Below are positions 24,840-33,054 of a stretch of 64,000 bases of DNA, in pieces. Positions within the stretch are counted from its first letter, which is position 1. The number at the start of each line of letters is the position of its first letter. Origin of the DNA: Haloferax sp. Q22 (GTDB taxonomy: Archaea > Halobacteriota > Halobacteria > Halobacteriales > Haloferacaceae). The stretch is taken from positions 114,106-178,105 of the forward strand of contig NZ_LOEP01000056.1 in assembly GCF_001482285.1 (NCBI RefSeq), written 5' to 3'. The notes under the pieces are model-generated. The model was not told where the DNA came from, ran no database searches, and saw only the letters and a program-made list of their open reading frames with translations. Made by a program: the position numbers and the translations under genes.

Positions 24840-25037
24840 TCACTCGTCGGACCGCTCATCGAGTCGCGCTTCCAGTTCAGCCACTCGGCGTTCGAGGTCC
24901 CGCCGCGGTTCGAGCACCCACGAGGCGAGCGCGTTCGCGGCGAGGCCGCCGACGAAGAGCAGTATCAACAGGAGCGGAATCACGATAACCAGAACGTGCG
25001 GGAACTCCGTCGGAAGCCAGTACGGGAGGAGAGACAT
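24840..25037 (-). CDS. 65-aa membrane protein with C-terminal coiled coil
   Basis: One hydrophobic helix (residues 12-37, VLVIVIPLLLILLFVGGLA) followed by a charged heptad-like stretch (PRRDLERRVAELEARLDERSDE). A single anchor plus short coiled coil suggests an oligomeric membrane protein. No family is recognised. ATG at 25037 is preferred; a TTG at 25064 would add nine residues. Confidence 0.6.
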   Translation of the reverse strand: MSLLPYWLPTEFPHVLVIVIPLLLILLFVGGLAANALASWVLEPRRDLERRVAELEARLDERSDE

Positions 25038-25095
25038 ACACGAGTCGAATCGGTGATCTGACAAAAAGTCGTCGTCGGCCGCCGGGCGTCGGTTC

Positions 25096-27591
25096 TCAGT
25101 CCTCGCTCTCGGAGCCGTCTTCGAACCGGGTCGGGTCCCGCGAGGCGAGCGCGACGTTCACGGCCGCGACGTTCTCCGGCACGTCGTGGACGCGGACGAT
25201 GTCGGCCCCGCGGTCGGCGGCGATGGCCGTGCCCGCGACGGTCGCCGCGAGGTTGTCGCCCGGTTTCTCGCCGACGAGCGAGAACATCGACTTGTGGGAG
25301 TGGCCGACGAGAATCGGACAGCCGAGCGCGGCGAACTCGTCGGCGCGTCCGAGGAGTTCGAAGTTCTCGGCCTTCGACTTCCCGAAGCCGAGACCGGGGT
25401 CGACGATGAGATTCCGACGCGGGATGCCCGCCTTCTCGGCGAGTAACACCAGTTCGGTCAGTTCGTCGATAACGTCCTCGACCACGTCGTCGTAGTCCAC
25501 CTCGCGGTCCGGGTCGACCGGCGCGTCGATGCTGTGCATCACGATGACCGGCGCGTCGCGTTCGGCCGCGAGGAAGCGCATCTCGGGGTCTTCGAGACCG
25601 GTCACGTCGTTGAGGATGTCCGCGCCGGCGTCGAGGGCGGCCTCGCCGACGGCCGCCTTGCGTGTGTCTACGGAGACGAGCACGTCGAGGTCGGCGATGG
25701 CTTCGATGACGGGCGCGACGCGGCGAATCTCCTCGTCGATGGGGACCTCTTCCGCGCCGGGGCGGGTACTCTCGCCGCCCACGTCGATGATGTCCACGCC
25801 GGCGTCGACCATCGCCTGCGCCTGCTCGACGGCGTCGTCGATGTCGTAGAACTCCCCGCCGTCGTGGAAGCTGTTCGGCGTCACGTTCAGGATACCCATG
25901 ACGGCCGTGTCGTCGTCCCACGGGTAGTCGTCGGCGTCGCCGCCGGTCGCGCCGCCCTCGTCGCCTTCGCTACTGCCGTCCGCGTCGAGCGCTTCCCGAA
26001 TCTCGGCTGCGACCCCCGCGAGCGCGTACGGGCGGGCTTCGAGTGCCGCCGTCAGTCGCTCGAACTGGTCGAGCGTCCCGGTCAGGACCACGTCGACGAG
26101 TTCGCCGCCGAACTCGTGACCCGAGACGGCGCAGTCGCCGCCGACGGACAGCAGTTCCTCACGGAGCACTCGGGCCTGTCGGCGTTGGACGCGGGTGTGG
26201 ACCGTTCGGTTGACCGCCCGCTTCGCGCGCTCGCTCCGGTCGGCGGCGTCGGCGACGTTCGCACGGTCCAGAGTCCGACGGGCGTCGTCGAGAGTTCGGT
26301 GGGCCTTCGGGACAACCGCCCGCGTCCACGTCGTGCGGGCCTCGGCGACGACGTACAGCGAACCGACGACGAGTACGCAGTCGTCGGGGTCGGCGCGGGC
26401 GCGCGCCCGGTCGAGCGCCGAGGCGACCGCGCCGCCGGTCTCGACTGCGGGACCATCGAGTCGCCCGAAGACGGACGACAGAATCTCGGGGTCTTCGCCG
26501 CGCGAGATGTCGGCCTTGCAGGTGACGACGGACGCGACCTCCGGGAGCGCCCCGACCATCTCGCTGTGGTCCTTGTCGTGCATCGCGCCGTAGACCAGGT
26601 GGAGGTCGTCGTAATCGAACTCGTCGAGGACGGTGGCGACCTGCGCGCAGGCGTCGGGGTTGTGCGCGCCGTCGAGGATGACCGTCGGCTCCGTGCCCAT
26701 GACCTCGAACCGACCCGGCCAGTGGGCGTTTCGGAGGCCGCGGTGAATCGCCTCCTCGCTGATGTCGGGGCGGACCTGCCGAGCGAGCGAGACGGCGATG
26801 CCGGCGTTTCGTGCTTGATAGGCACCCAAAAGCGGGATTCGAACGTCCAGCGTCTCGTCGTCGGTCTCGACGGTGACGGCGGCCTCCTGGTGGTTGACGC
26901 GGCCGCCGTAGGCGGCGCGAACGTCGGCGTCAGAGTCGGCGTCGCCGACGGTCAGCACGTCGCCGACCTCCTCGCGGATGACCGACAGCGCCTCGCCGGT
27001 CGCCCCGGTCACGAGCGGCGCGTCGGCGGGCGCGACGGCGGCTTTCGTCTTCGCGATTTCCGCGACGGTGTCGCCGAGGACGGCGGTGTGTTCGAGCGAG
27101 ACGTTGGTGACGGCGCTGGCGACCGGGTCGACCGCGCTCGTCGCGTCGAGTTCGCCACCCATCCCGACTTCGAGGACCGCCACGTCCACGTCCGCGCGGT
27201 CGAAGTACCACAGCGCGAGCGCGGTCACGGTCTCGAAGAAAGTCAGCGGCTCGCCGTCGGCGGCCCGCTCGACGAGATACGGTTTGGCTTCGGCCACGAA
27301 CGTCGACAGCGCGGACTTCGGAATCTTCCGGCCGTCGACGCGGATTCGCTCTCGCACGTCGTCGAAGTGCGGCGAGGTGTAGAGGCCGACGTGCGCGCCC
27401 GACTCGCGCAGCATCGCGTCGACCATCCGGGCGGTGCTTCCTTTGCCGTTCGACCCCGCGACCTGCACGAACGACACGTCTTCGTGGGGGTCGCCGAGGT
27501 GAGAGAGCAACCGCTGAATCGACTCAGTCCCCGGCTTGACCTGAAACCGCCGGAGGTCGAAAAGGAAGTTCACCGCCTCGTGGTACTCCAT
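25096..27591 (-). CDS. folCP: FolC-FolP fusion: dihydrofolate synthase / dihydropteroate synthase
   Basis: 831-aa two-enzyme folate protein. Residues 1 to about 430 are a FolC ligase: ATP loop SNGKGSTA (47-54), then VAVLEVGMGGELDATSAV and ILDGAHNPDA. Residues about 545-815 are dihydropteroate synthase: MGILNVTPNSFHDGG, VDIIDVGGESTRPGA, VDTRKAAVG, LIVDPGLGFGK and VGHSHKSMF. The two steps run in reverse order along the protein relative to the pathway. The fusion is known from Haloferax. Between them lie about 110 residues (PKAHRTLDDARRTLDRAN onward) resembling an accessory domain. ATG at 27591 is taken as start. Confidence 0.92.
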   Translation of the reverse strand: MEYHEAVNFLFDLRRFQVKPGTESIQRLLSHLGDPHEDVSFVQVAGSNGKGSTARMVDAMLRESGAHVGLYTSPHFDDVRERIRVDGRKIPKSALSTFVAEAKPYLVERAADGEPLTFFETVTALALWYFDRADVDVAVLEVGMGGELDATSAVDPVASAVTNVSLEHTAVLGDTVAEIAKTKAAVAPADAPLVTGATGEALSVIREEVGDVLTVGDADSDADVRAAYGGRVNHQEAAVTVETDDETLDVRIPLLGAYQARNAGIAVSLARQVRPDISEEAIHRGLRNAHWPGRFEVMGTEPTVILDGAHNPDACAQVATVLDEFDYDDLHLVYGAMHDKDHSEMVGALPEVASVVTCKADISRGEDPEILSSVFGRLDGPAVETGGAVASALDRARARADPDDCVLVVGSLYVVAEARTTWTRAVVPKAHRTLDDARRTLDRANVADAADRSERAKRAVNRTVHTRVQRRQARVLREELLSVGGDCAVSGHEFGGELVDVVLTGTLDQFERLTAALEARPYALAGVAAEIREALDADGSSEGDEGGATGGDADDYPWDDDTAVMGILNVTPNSFHDGGEFYDIDDAVEQAQAMVDAGVDIIDVGGESTRPGAEEVPIDEEIRRVAPVIEAIADLDVLVSVDTRKAAVGEAALDAGADILNDVTGLEDPEMRFLAAERDAPVIVMHSIDAPVDPDREVDYDDVVEDVIDELTELVLLAEKAGIPRRNLIVDPGLGFGKSKAENFELLGRADEFAALGCPILVGHSHKSMFSLVGEKPGDNLAATVAGTAIAADRGADIVRVHDVPENVAAVNVALASRDPTRFEDGSESED

Positions 27592-27709
27592 ACGCGTGAG
27601 AAACCGGACGGTGGGCTTAGGCCTAACGCTCCACGTCACTCCTGCGACACGACGCCGGCTTCCGGAGCACTCCACCCGACGCGGCGCGCGGCGGGTGGCG
27701 GCGGCGCCT

Positions 27710-27730
27710 GTGAGCGCTTCGAAGCGTCAC
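27710..27730. repeat. Inverted repeat upstream of folCP
   Basis: CGCTTCGAAGCG (27715-27726) is a perfect 12-bp palindrome flanked by GTGA and TCAC, making nearly 10-bp arms with one unmatched G. It lies between uspA and folCP, both on the minus strand. It may be a uspA terminator hairpin or an operator. Confidence 0.45.
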
Positions 27731-27754
27731 CCGAGCACCCCTGAAGCGCCGGTG

Positions 27755-28180
27755 TCAGTCGATATGAACGACAAGTACCGGGCGCTTCGCGTTCTCGATG
27801 ACGCGCTCTGTGACGCTCCCGAGCGACGTGAGTTTGTCGCGGCCGGTCCGTCCGTGGGTCCCCATCACGACCACGTCGACGTCGTGTTCGTCGGCGTAGT
27901 CGAGGATGACCCGGTGGGGAACGCCGTCCCGAACCGCCGTCGTCGCCGAGGCCTTCCCCTCGCACTTCTCGGCGCACCGCTCGACCGCCTGTACCGCGTC
28001 GTCGCGGAGCGACTGGATGACCGCGTCCTGTTGGTCGCCGCCGGCGGCGAGGTACACCCGCTGGTCGACGACCGACAGCACGTGAATCTTCGACTCCGCG
28101 TCGGCGAGTTCAAGCGCGTGCTCGATTGCCTGCATCGTCCCCTCGCTCCCGTCGGTCGGCACCAGGATGTCTTCGTACAT
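27755..28180 (-). CDS. Universal stress protein UspA family
   Basis: 141 aa single-domain Usp. MYEDILVPTDGSEGTMQAIEHAL is the N-terminal strand-loop, and the ATP-binding GTHGRTGRDKLTSLGSVTERV near residues 110-130 (GxxGx9GS-type) is intact, so it should be the nucleotide-binding kind. Haloarchaea carry many of these. It lies upstream of folCP on the same strand. Confidence 0.9.
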   Translation of the reverse strand: MYEDILVPTDGSEGTMQAIEHALELADAESKIHVLSVVDQRVYLAAGGDQQDAVIQSLRDDAVQAVERCAEKCEGKASATTAVRDGVPHRVILDYADEHDVDVVVMGTHGRTGRDKLTSLGSVTERVIENAKRPVLVVHID

Positions 28181-28497
28181 ACCTCTGTGTTCGCCTCGCC
28201 GACACTTGAAGGGACACCGTCGGTGTTAGGTCGTGAGAACGGACGGCCCGTGAAGAAAGCGAGGTCCTGAGAACAGGAGACAGACGTTCCATCGCTCCGC
28301 TCAGTCGTGTCTCAAATCGCGCGAGACTCGTACCGCTCGTCTCGCTGACTTCCGTCACTTCTTCACGCTGTTCAGTCGTGGCGGAAGCACCGTGTCCGCG
28401 CTACCCGCGGCCACGAGTTTCCGTCACTAATCGTGACGGAAACACCGGTGCACTCGCATTGCTCGTGCATCGAGCTGTAGACGCTCCTTCGTTTCAC
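28181..28497. other. Intergenic region rich in short repeats
   Basis: 317 bp between uspA and purH. No gene is supported. It holds the purH-end copies and the hairpin described separately, and two GCTCGT/CTCGTC-like runs. Confidence 0.5.
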
Positions 28498-28517
28498 TCA
28501 GTCGTGTCTAAAGCACC
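28281..28517 (-). repeat. Degenerate repeats after purH, including a second copy of the purH 3' end
   Basis: Three related segments share TCAGTCGTG on the plus strand: 28301-28320, 28373-28392 and 28498-28517 (the last is the true purH end). The first and third align over 36 bp (28281-28316 and 28478-28513) with 28 identities. Read on the minus strand, the middle copy encodes RCFRHD and stop, exactly the purH C-terminus, with different codons. TTCCGTCACT also occurs twice (28350-28359 and 28419-28428). Confidence 0.6.
28417..28443. repeat. Perfect hairpin, 11-bp arms
   Basis: GTTTCCGTCAC (28417-28427) and GTGACGGAAAC (28433-28443) are exact inverted copies around the loop TAATC. It lies in the short segment between the two copies of the purH 3' end. 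It could terminate the purH transcript or belong to an inserted element. Confidence 0.65.
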
Positions 28518-30075
28518 GCTGGCCGGTGAAGACCATCGCAATCCCGCGCTCGTCGCAGGCCTCGATGACCTCCTCGTCGTTCACCGAGCCGCCGGGCTGG
28601 ATGACCGCCTCGATGCCCGCGTCGGCCGCCTTCTCCACGCCGTCCGGGAACGGGAAGAACGCGTCGGAGGCCATCACGGCACCCTGCGCGTCCTTGCCCT
28701 CAGCGTGTTCTTCGGCCTTCATCGCGGCGAGTTCGACTGCATCGACGCGGGAGACCTGCCCCATGCCGACGCCGACCGTCTCGGTGCCCTTGGCGAAGAG
28801 AATCCCGTTGGACTTCACGTGCTTCAGCACCTTCCACGCGAACAGCATCGTCTCCAACTGCTCGTCGGTCGGCTCCGTCTCGGTGACGACTTCGAGGTCG
28901 TCCAGCGTCGGCGTCCAGAGGTCGCGCTCCTGGACGAGTCGCCCGCCGACGAGCGCTTTTTCCGTGTAGGTCTCGGTGCGCTCGCCGAGTTCGCCAACAT
29001 CGAGGACGCGGAGATTTTTCTTCTCGGTGAGCACGTCGAGCGCGTCGTCGGTGTAGCCGGGCGCGACGACGACTTCCTTGAACGAGTCGATGATGAGTTC
29101 CGCAGTCTCGGCGTCGCACTCGCGGTTGAGTGCGACGATGCCACCGAAGGCGCTCATCGGGTCGGTGGCGAGGGCGTCGGCGTAGGCCTCCGCGAGCGTG
29201 TCGGCGGTGGCGCAGCCGGCGGGGTTCGTGTGCTTGATGACCGCCGCGGCGGGCTCGTCGAACTCCTTGATGATGTTGAGCGCGCCGTCGGCGTCGTTGT
29301 AGTTGTTGTACGACAGCCCCTTCGCGCCCTCGTTGAGCTGGGGCGCGCCGACGACCGACGCCTCGTCGCACGTCTCGTCCACGTAGACGGCGGCGTCCTG
29401 GTGCGGGTTCTCGCCGTACCGGAGTTCGTCGTAGCGGTCCTCGGAGGTGACGCGGCGCTCGGGGAGGCCGGCGTCAACGTCGCCCTCGACGGTGACGGTG
29501 TCGTCTTCGACCGTCACGCGGCCCTCGGCGAACCAGCGGACTGCGCGCGGGTAGGCCTTGAACTCGGCGTCGTAGAGGACGCGCGATTTGAGGTCGTCCG
29601 CGTCGTCGTCGGTGTACACCGGGACGGCTTCCTGTGTGACGATGGGGCCGGCGTCGACCTCCTCGTTGACGACGTGGACCGTACAGCCGGTCGTCTTGAC
29701 GCCGGCGTCGAGCACCTGCTCGTGGGCGTCCATGCCGGGGAACGCGGGGAGCAGCGACGGATGGACGTTGAGCGTCGTCGGCGCGGCGTCGAGGAACGTC
29801 GAAGTGAGCACGCGCATGTAGCCGTCGAGACAGACGATATCGAAGTCGTAGTCCGCGAGGGCGTCGAGGATGCGCTCCTCGTGGGACTCGCGGGACTCGT
29901 CGTCGCCGCGTTCGACGACTTCGCTGGGGATGCCGTGTTCGTCAGCCCAATCGAGGACGGGCGCGTCGGCGCGGTTCGAGACGACGACGCCGAGTGCCGC
30001 CCCGCCGGGGGCGCGGTCGGCGATGTTGCGCAGGTTTCGTCCGCGGTTGCTCGCGAGACCGGCGATGGTTACCAT
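28498..30075 (-). CDS. purH: PurN-PurH fusion: GAR formyltransferase plus AICAR formyltransferase
   Basis: 525 aa. The first 190 residues are a glycinamide ribonucleotide formyltransferase (PurN): MVTIAGLASNRGRNLRNI, LNVHPSLLPAFPGMDAHEQV with the catalytic Asn-His, and GCTVHVVNEEVDAGPIV. Residues about 200-525 are the AICAR formyltransferase half of PurH: LRYGENPHQDAAVY, KHTNPAGCA, SAFGGIVALNR, and the ending FTGQRCFRHD. The IMP cyclohydrolase (MGS-like) domain of bacterial PurH is absent; archaea use PurO instead. Divergent from purB. Confidence 0.92.
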   Translation of the reverse strand: MVTIAGLASNRGRNLRNIADRAPGGAALGVVVSNRADAPVLDWADEHGIPSEVVERGDDESRESHEERILDALADYDFDIVCLDGYMRVLTSTFLDAAPTTLNVHPSLLPAFPGMDAHEQVLDAGVKTTGCTVHVVNEEVDAGPIVTQEAVPVYTDDDADDLKSRVLYDAEFKAYPRAVRWFAEGRVTVEDDTVTVEGDVDAGLPERRVTSEDRYDELRYGENPHQDAAVYVDETCDEASVVGAPQLNEGAKGLSYNNYNDADGALNIIKEFDEPAAAVIKHTNPAGCATADTLAEAYADALATDPMSAFGGIVALNRECDAETAELIIDSFKEVVVAPGYTDDALDVLTEKKNLRVLDVGELGERTETYTEKALVGGRLVQERDLWTPTLDDLEVVTETEPTDEQLETMLFAWKVLKHVKSNGILFAKGTETVGVGMGQVSRVDAVELAAMKAEEHAEGKDAQGAVMASDAFFPFPDGVEKAADAGIEAVIQPGGSVNDEEVIEACDERGIAMVFTGQRCFRHD

Positions 30076-30125
30076 GTGAGAAAGGGGACTCGCAGCCCTC
30101 AAAGTGGTTGCGGTCCTCGACGGCA

Positions 30126-30147
30126 ATATATACTCGATTGTGTATAT
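30126..30147. promoter_or_regulatory. Promoter region between purH and purB
   Basis: ATATAC (30128-30133) and GTATAT (30142-30147) are inverted copies around an 8-bp spacer and offer TATA boxes in both directions. The left one is about 50 nt from the purH start; the right one is about 118 nt from purB. GCACA-CT-TGTGC (30185-30196) is a second small inverted repeat inside the purB leader. Confidence 0.5.
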
Positions 30148-30264
30148 GTGGGGCGGAACGTAGCCGCAGAGTGCGGCTGAGTAGGCACACTTGTGCGCAA
30201 GTATCGCCTCCGCGGCGGCGACGAATCCCCGGCGTTTAACCTCCCCCATCGTGACGACTCAGAC

Positions 30265-31656
30265 ATGACCGACGCCGACCGGTACGACCCGCTGTACGCG
30301 GTGTCCCCGCTCGACGGGCGATACGCCTCCCGAACCGCACCCCTCGCGCCGCACGTGAGCGAGGCCGCCCTCATGCGCGCCCGCGTAGAAGTCGAAGTGG
30401 AGTACCTCCTCGCGCTCGCCGACCTCGACGCGACGCCGCTTTCGTTCGCCGAGTCCGAGCGCGCCGACCTCCGGGCGCTCTACGAGGGGTTCGACGCCGA
30501 CGACGCCGACCTCGTGAAGCGACTCGAAGTCGAGGGCGCGGCGGGCTTCTCGGCGACGAATCACGACGTGAAGGCCGTCGAGTACTTCATCCGCACCGAG
30601 ACCAACGAGTCGGTCCACCCGTGGATTCATTTCGGCCTCACCTCCGAGGACGTGAACAACCTCGCCCAGCGCCTCATGGTGAAGGGCGCGGTCGAGGAAG
30701 TCATCGTACCCGAACTCCGCGACACCCGCGATGAACTCGTCTCGCTCGCGCGGGAGTTCCGCGACGTGCCCATGCTCGCGCGGACCCACGGCCAGCCCGC
30801 GACGCCGACGACGTTCGGCAAGGAGATGGCCGTCTACGCCGCCCGCCTCGGTCGGACGCTCGCCCGCGTCGAGGCCGCGACCGACGACCTCGCAGGCAAG
30901 CTCGCGGGCGCGTCGGGCGTCTACGCCGCCCACGTCGCCGCCTACCCCGACGTTGACTGGCGGGCGTTCTCCCGCGAGTTCGTCGGGTCGCTCGGCCTCG
31001 ACCACACCGCGCTCGCCACGCAGGTCAACCCCTGCGACGACCTCGCGGCGCTGTTCGACGCCGTCCGCGGCGTCAACAACGTCCTCGTCGACCTCGACCG
31101 CGACGCATGGCTGTACGTCTCCGACCGCTATCTCGGACAGGAGGCCGTCGAGGGCGAAACCGGCTCCTCGACGATGCCGCACAAGGTCAACCCCATCGAC
31201 TTCGAGAACTCCGAGGGCAACCTCTCGAAGGCCAACGCGGACCTGACGTTCCTCGCCGACTACGTGACGACCTCGCGCCTCCAGCGCGACCTCTCGGACT
31301 CCACGGTCAAGCGCAACGTCGGCGCGGCGTTCGCCCACTGCCTCATCGGCTACAAGAAGACCCAGACCGGCCTCGGAAAGGTCGTCCCGAACGAGCAGGT
31401 CATGCGCGACGAACTCGACGACACGCCGGCCATCATCGGCGAGGCCGTCCAGACGATTCTCCGCCGCGAGGGCGACACGCAGGCCTACGAGCGGGTGAAG
31501 GAACTCACCCGCGGCCGCGAAGTGACCCTCGACGACTTCCACGACCTGTTTGCGGACCTCGACGTGGACGAGGAGACCCGTGAGGAACTGCTCGCGCTCA
31601 CGCCCGCGACGTACGTCGGTCTCGCGGACGAACTCGTCGACGACATCGACAACTGA
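30265..31656 (+). CDS. purB: Adenylosuccinate lyase
   Basis: 463-aa fumarase/aspartase-superfamily lyase that acts twice in purine synthesis, on SAICAR and on adenylosuccinate. Signature SSTMPHKVNPIDFENSEGN is intact, with the catalytic serine loop. FSATNHDVKAVEYF and ARTHGQPATPTTFGKE hold the active-site histidines. ATG at 30265 is the start; the open frame upstream lies inside the promoter region. Confidence 0.95.
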   Translation: MTDADRYDPLYAVSPLDGRYASRTAPLAPHVSEAALMRARVEVEVEYLLALADLDATPLSFAESERADLRALYEGFDADDADLVKRLEVEGAAGFSATNHDVKAVEYFIRTETNESVHPWIHFGLTSEDVNNLAQRLMVKGAVEEVIVPELRDTRDELVSLAREFRDVPMLARTHGQPATPTTFGKEMAVYAARLGRTLARVEAATDDLAGKLAGASGVYAAHVAAYPDVDWRAFSREFVGSLGLDHTALATQVNPCDDLAALFDAVRGVNNVLVDLDRDAWLYVSDRYLGQEAVEGETGSSTMPHKVNPIDFENSEGNLSKANADLTFLADYVTTSRLQRDLSDSTVKRNVGAAFAHCLIGYKKTQTGLGKVVPNEQVMRDELDDTPAIIGEAVQTILRREGDTQAYERVKELTRGREVTLDDFHDLFADLDVDEETREELLALTPATYVGLADELVDDIDN

Positions 31657-31980
31657 ACTGCCTGTCGAGTCGTCGGGTCGGCAGGTAGCGGCCCGACGAA
31701 GTGACGCGTCCTTTTTCTGCGGTCAGTCGAACGCGCCGCTGAGCCGAGCGAGCGTCAGGAGAAAACCGAAACCGCCTCAGAAGCCGATGGGCACGGGATA
31801 TCGGCTTCGGCGCGGTTCGGGCACGGGTTCGGCGAGCGCCGGCACGGGTGGGCTGGACAGGCTGGTCCGCGCGGCGCGGTTCGTCATGGGCTGGTGCGAC
31901 GACGCAGGGCGCTCACCGTGGCTGAATTATTTACTCATCATAGAATAAGTCTTTTGGTGGGGTGGTGCATTGGTGGGGGT
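31657..31980 (+). other. Gap between purB and gdh with terminator and promoter signals
   Basis: 324 bp. A run of five T (31712-31716) after GC-rich sequence is a probable purB terminator. The middle holds three copies of GCACGGG with no clear gene. AATTATTT (31925-31932) is the best TATA candidate for gdh, about 50 nt before its ATG. Confidence 0.45.
31706..31718 (+). terminator. Probable purB terminator
   Basis: A T-run (CTTTTTCT) 50-60 nt after the purB stop, preceded by GC-rich sequence, fits the U-tract terminators of archaea. No long hairpin is required and none is seen. Confidence 0.4.
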
Positions 31981-33054
31981 ATGAAAGCAATCGCCGTCAA
32001 GCGCGGGGAAGACAAGCCGGTCGTCATCGAGAAGCCGCGACCGGAACCCGACGCCGGGGAGGCGCTCGTCCGAACGCTTCGGGTCGGCGTGGACGGGACG
32101 GACCACGAGGTCATCGCCGGCGGTCACGGGGGGTTCCCCGAGGGCGAAGACCATCTCGTGCTCGGCCACGAGGCGGTCGGCATCGTCGTCGACCCGAACG
32201 ACACCGAACTGGAGGAAGGCGACATCGTCGTGCCGACGGTCCGCCGCCCGCCGGCGTCGGGGACGAACGAGTACTTCGAGAAGGACCAACCCGACATGGC
32301 CCCCGACGGGATGTACGCCGAACGCGGCATCGTCGGCGCGCACGGGTTCATGTCCGAGTACTTCACCAGCCCATCGGACTATCTCGTCCGCATCCCGCGC
32401 TCGCAGGCCGAACTCGGCTTCCTCATCGAGCCCATCTCCATCACCGAGAAGGCCCGAGAGCACGCCTACGCGAGCCGTTCCGCGTTCGACTGGAACCCCT
32501 CGTCGGCGCTCGTCCTCGGCAACGGGAGCCTCGGACTCCTGACGCTCGCCATGCTGAAAGCCGACGATAAGGGCTACGAGGACCTCTACTGCCTCGGTCG
32601 GCGCGACCGCCCCGACCCGACTATCGACATCATGGAGAAACTCGGCGCGACCTACGTCGACTCCCGCGAGACCTCGGTCGAAGAGATTCCGGGTGCGCAC
32701 GAGGAGATGGACTTCATCTACGAGGCGACCGGGTTCCCCAAACACGCCATCCAGTCGGTGCAAGCGCTCGCGCCGAACGGCGTCGCCGCGCTCCTCGGCG
32801 TCCCGAGCGACTGGGAGTTCGAGGTTGACGCCGGCGCGTTCCACCGCGAGATGGTCCTCCACAACAAGGCGCTCGTCGGCAGCGTCAACTCCCACGTCAA
32901 GCATTTCGAGGCCGCGACCGTGACGTTCACCAAGCTTCCGCGGTGGTTCCTCCGTGACCTCGTCACCGGCGTCCACCCGCTTTCGGAGTTCGAAGCAGCA
33001 TTCGAAGACGACGACACCACTATAAAAACGGCCATCGAATTCGGTACTGTATGA
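31981..33054 (+). CDS. gdh: Glucose 1-dehydrogenase (zinc, NADP-dependent)
   Basis: 357-aa medium-chain zinc alcohol dehydrogenase family enzyme oxidising glucose to gluconate in the semi-phosphorylative Entner-Doudoroff pathway. MKAIAVKRGEDKPVVIEKPR is nearly identical to the Haloferax mediterranei enzyme as I recall it. VDGTDHEVIAGGHG, LVLGHEAVG and EPISITEKA carry zinc and substrate residues; VLGNGSLGLLTLAM is the cofactor loop. The stop overlaps the start of gfcR (ATGA). Confidence 0.95.
   Translation: MKAIAVKRGEDKPVVIEKPRPEPDAGEALVRTLRVGVDGTDHEVIAGGHGGFPEGEDHLVLGHEAVGIVVDPNDTELEEGDIVVPTVRRPPASGTNEYFEKDQPDMAPDGMYAERGIVGAHGFMSEYFTSPSDYLVRIPRSQAELGFLIEPISITEKAREHAYASRSAFDWNPSSALVLGNGSLGLLTLAMLKADDKGYEDLYCLGRRDRPDPTIDIMEKLGATYVDSRETSVEEIPGAHEEMDFIYEATGFPKHAIQSVQALAPNGVAALLGVPSDWEFEVDAGAFHREMVLHNKALVGSVNSHVKHFEAATVTFTKLPRWFLRDLVTGVHPLSEFEAAFEDDDTTIKTAIEFGTV

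Noticed and set aside
25534..27744. 736-codon frame antisense to folCP
   Set aside because: It mirrors codon structure of folCP, has no family motif and is typical of antisense frames in GC-rich genes.
28378..30180. 600-codon frame antisense to purH
   Set aside because: Composition follows the reverse complement of purH; no recognisable domain or start signal.
31777..31887. 36-codon proline-rich frame on the minus strand between purB and gdh
   Set aside because: Starts MTNRAART and ends PVPIGF, but there is no TATA box, no homologue known to me and the repeats of GCACGGG explain the proline-rich pattern.
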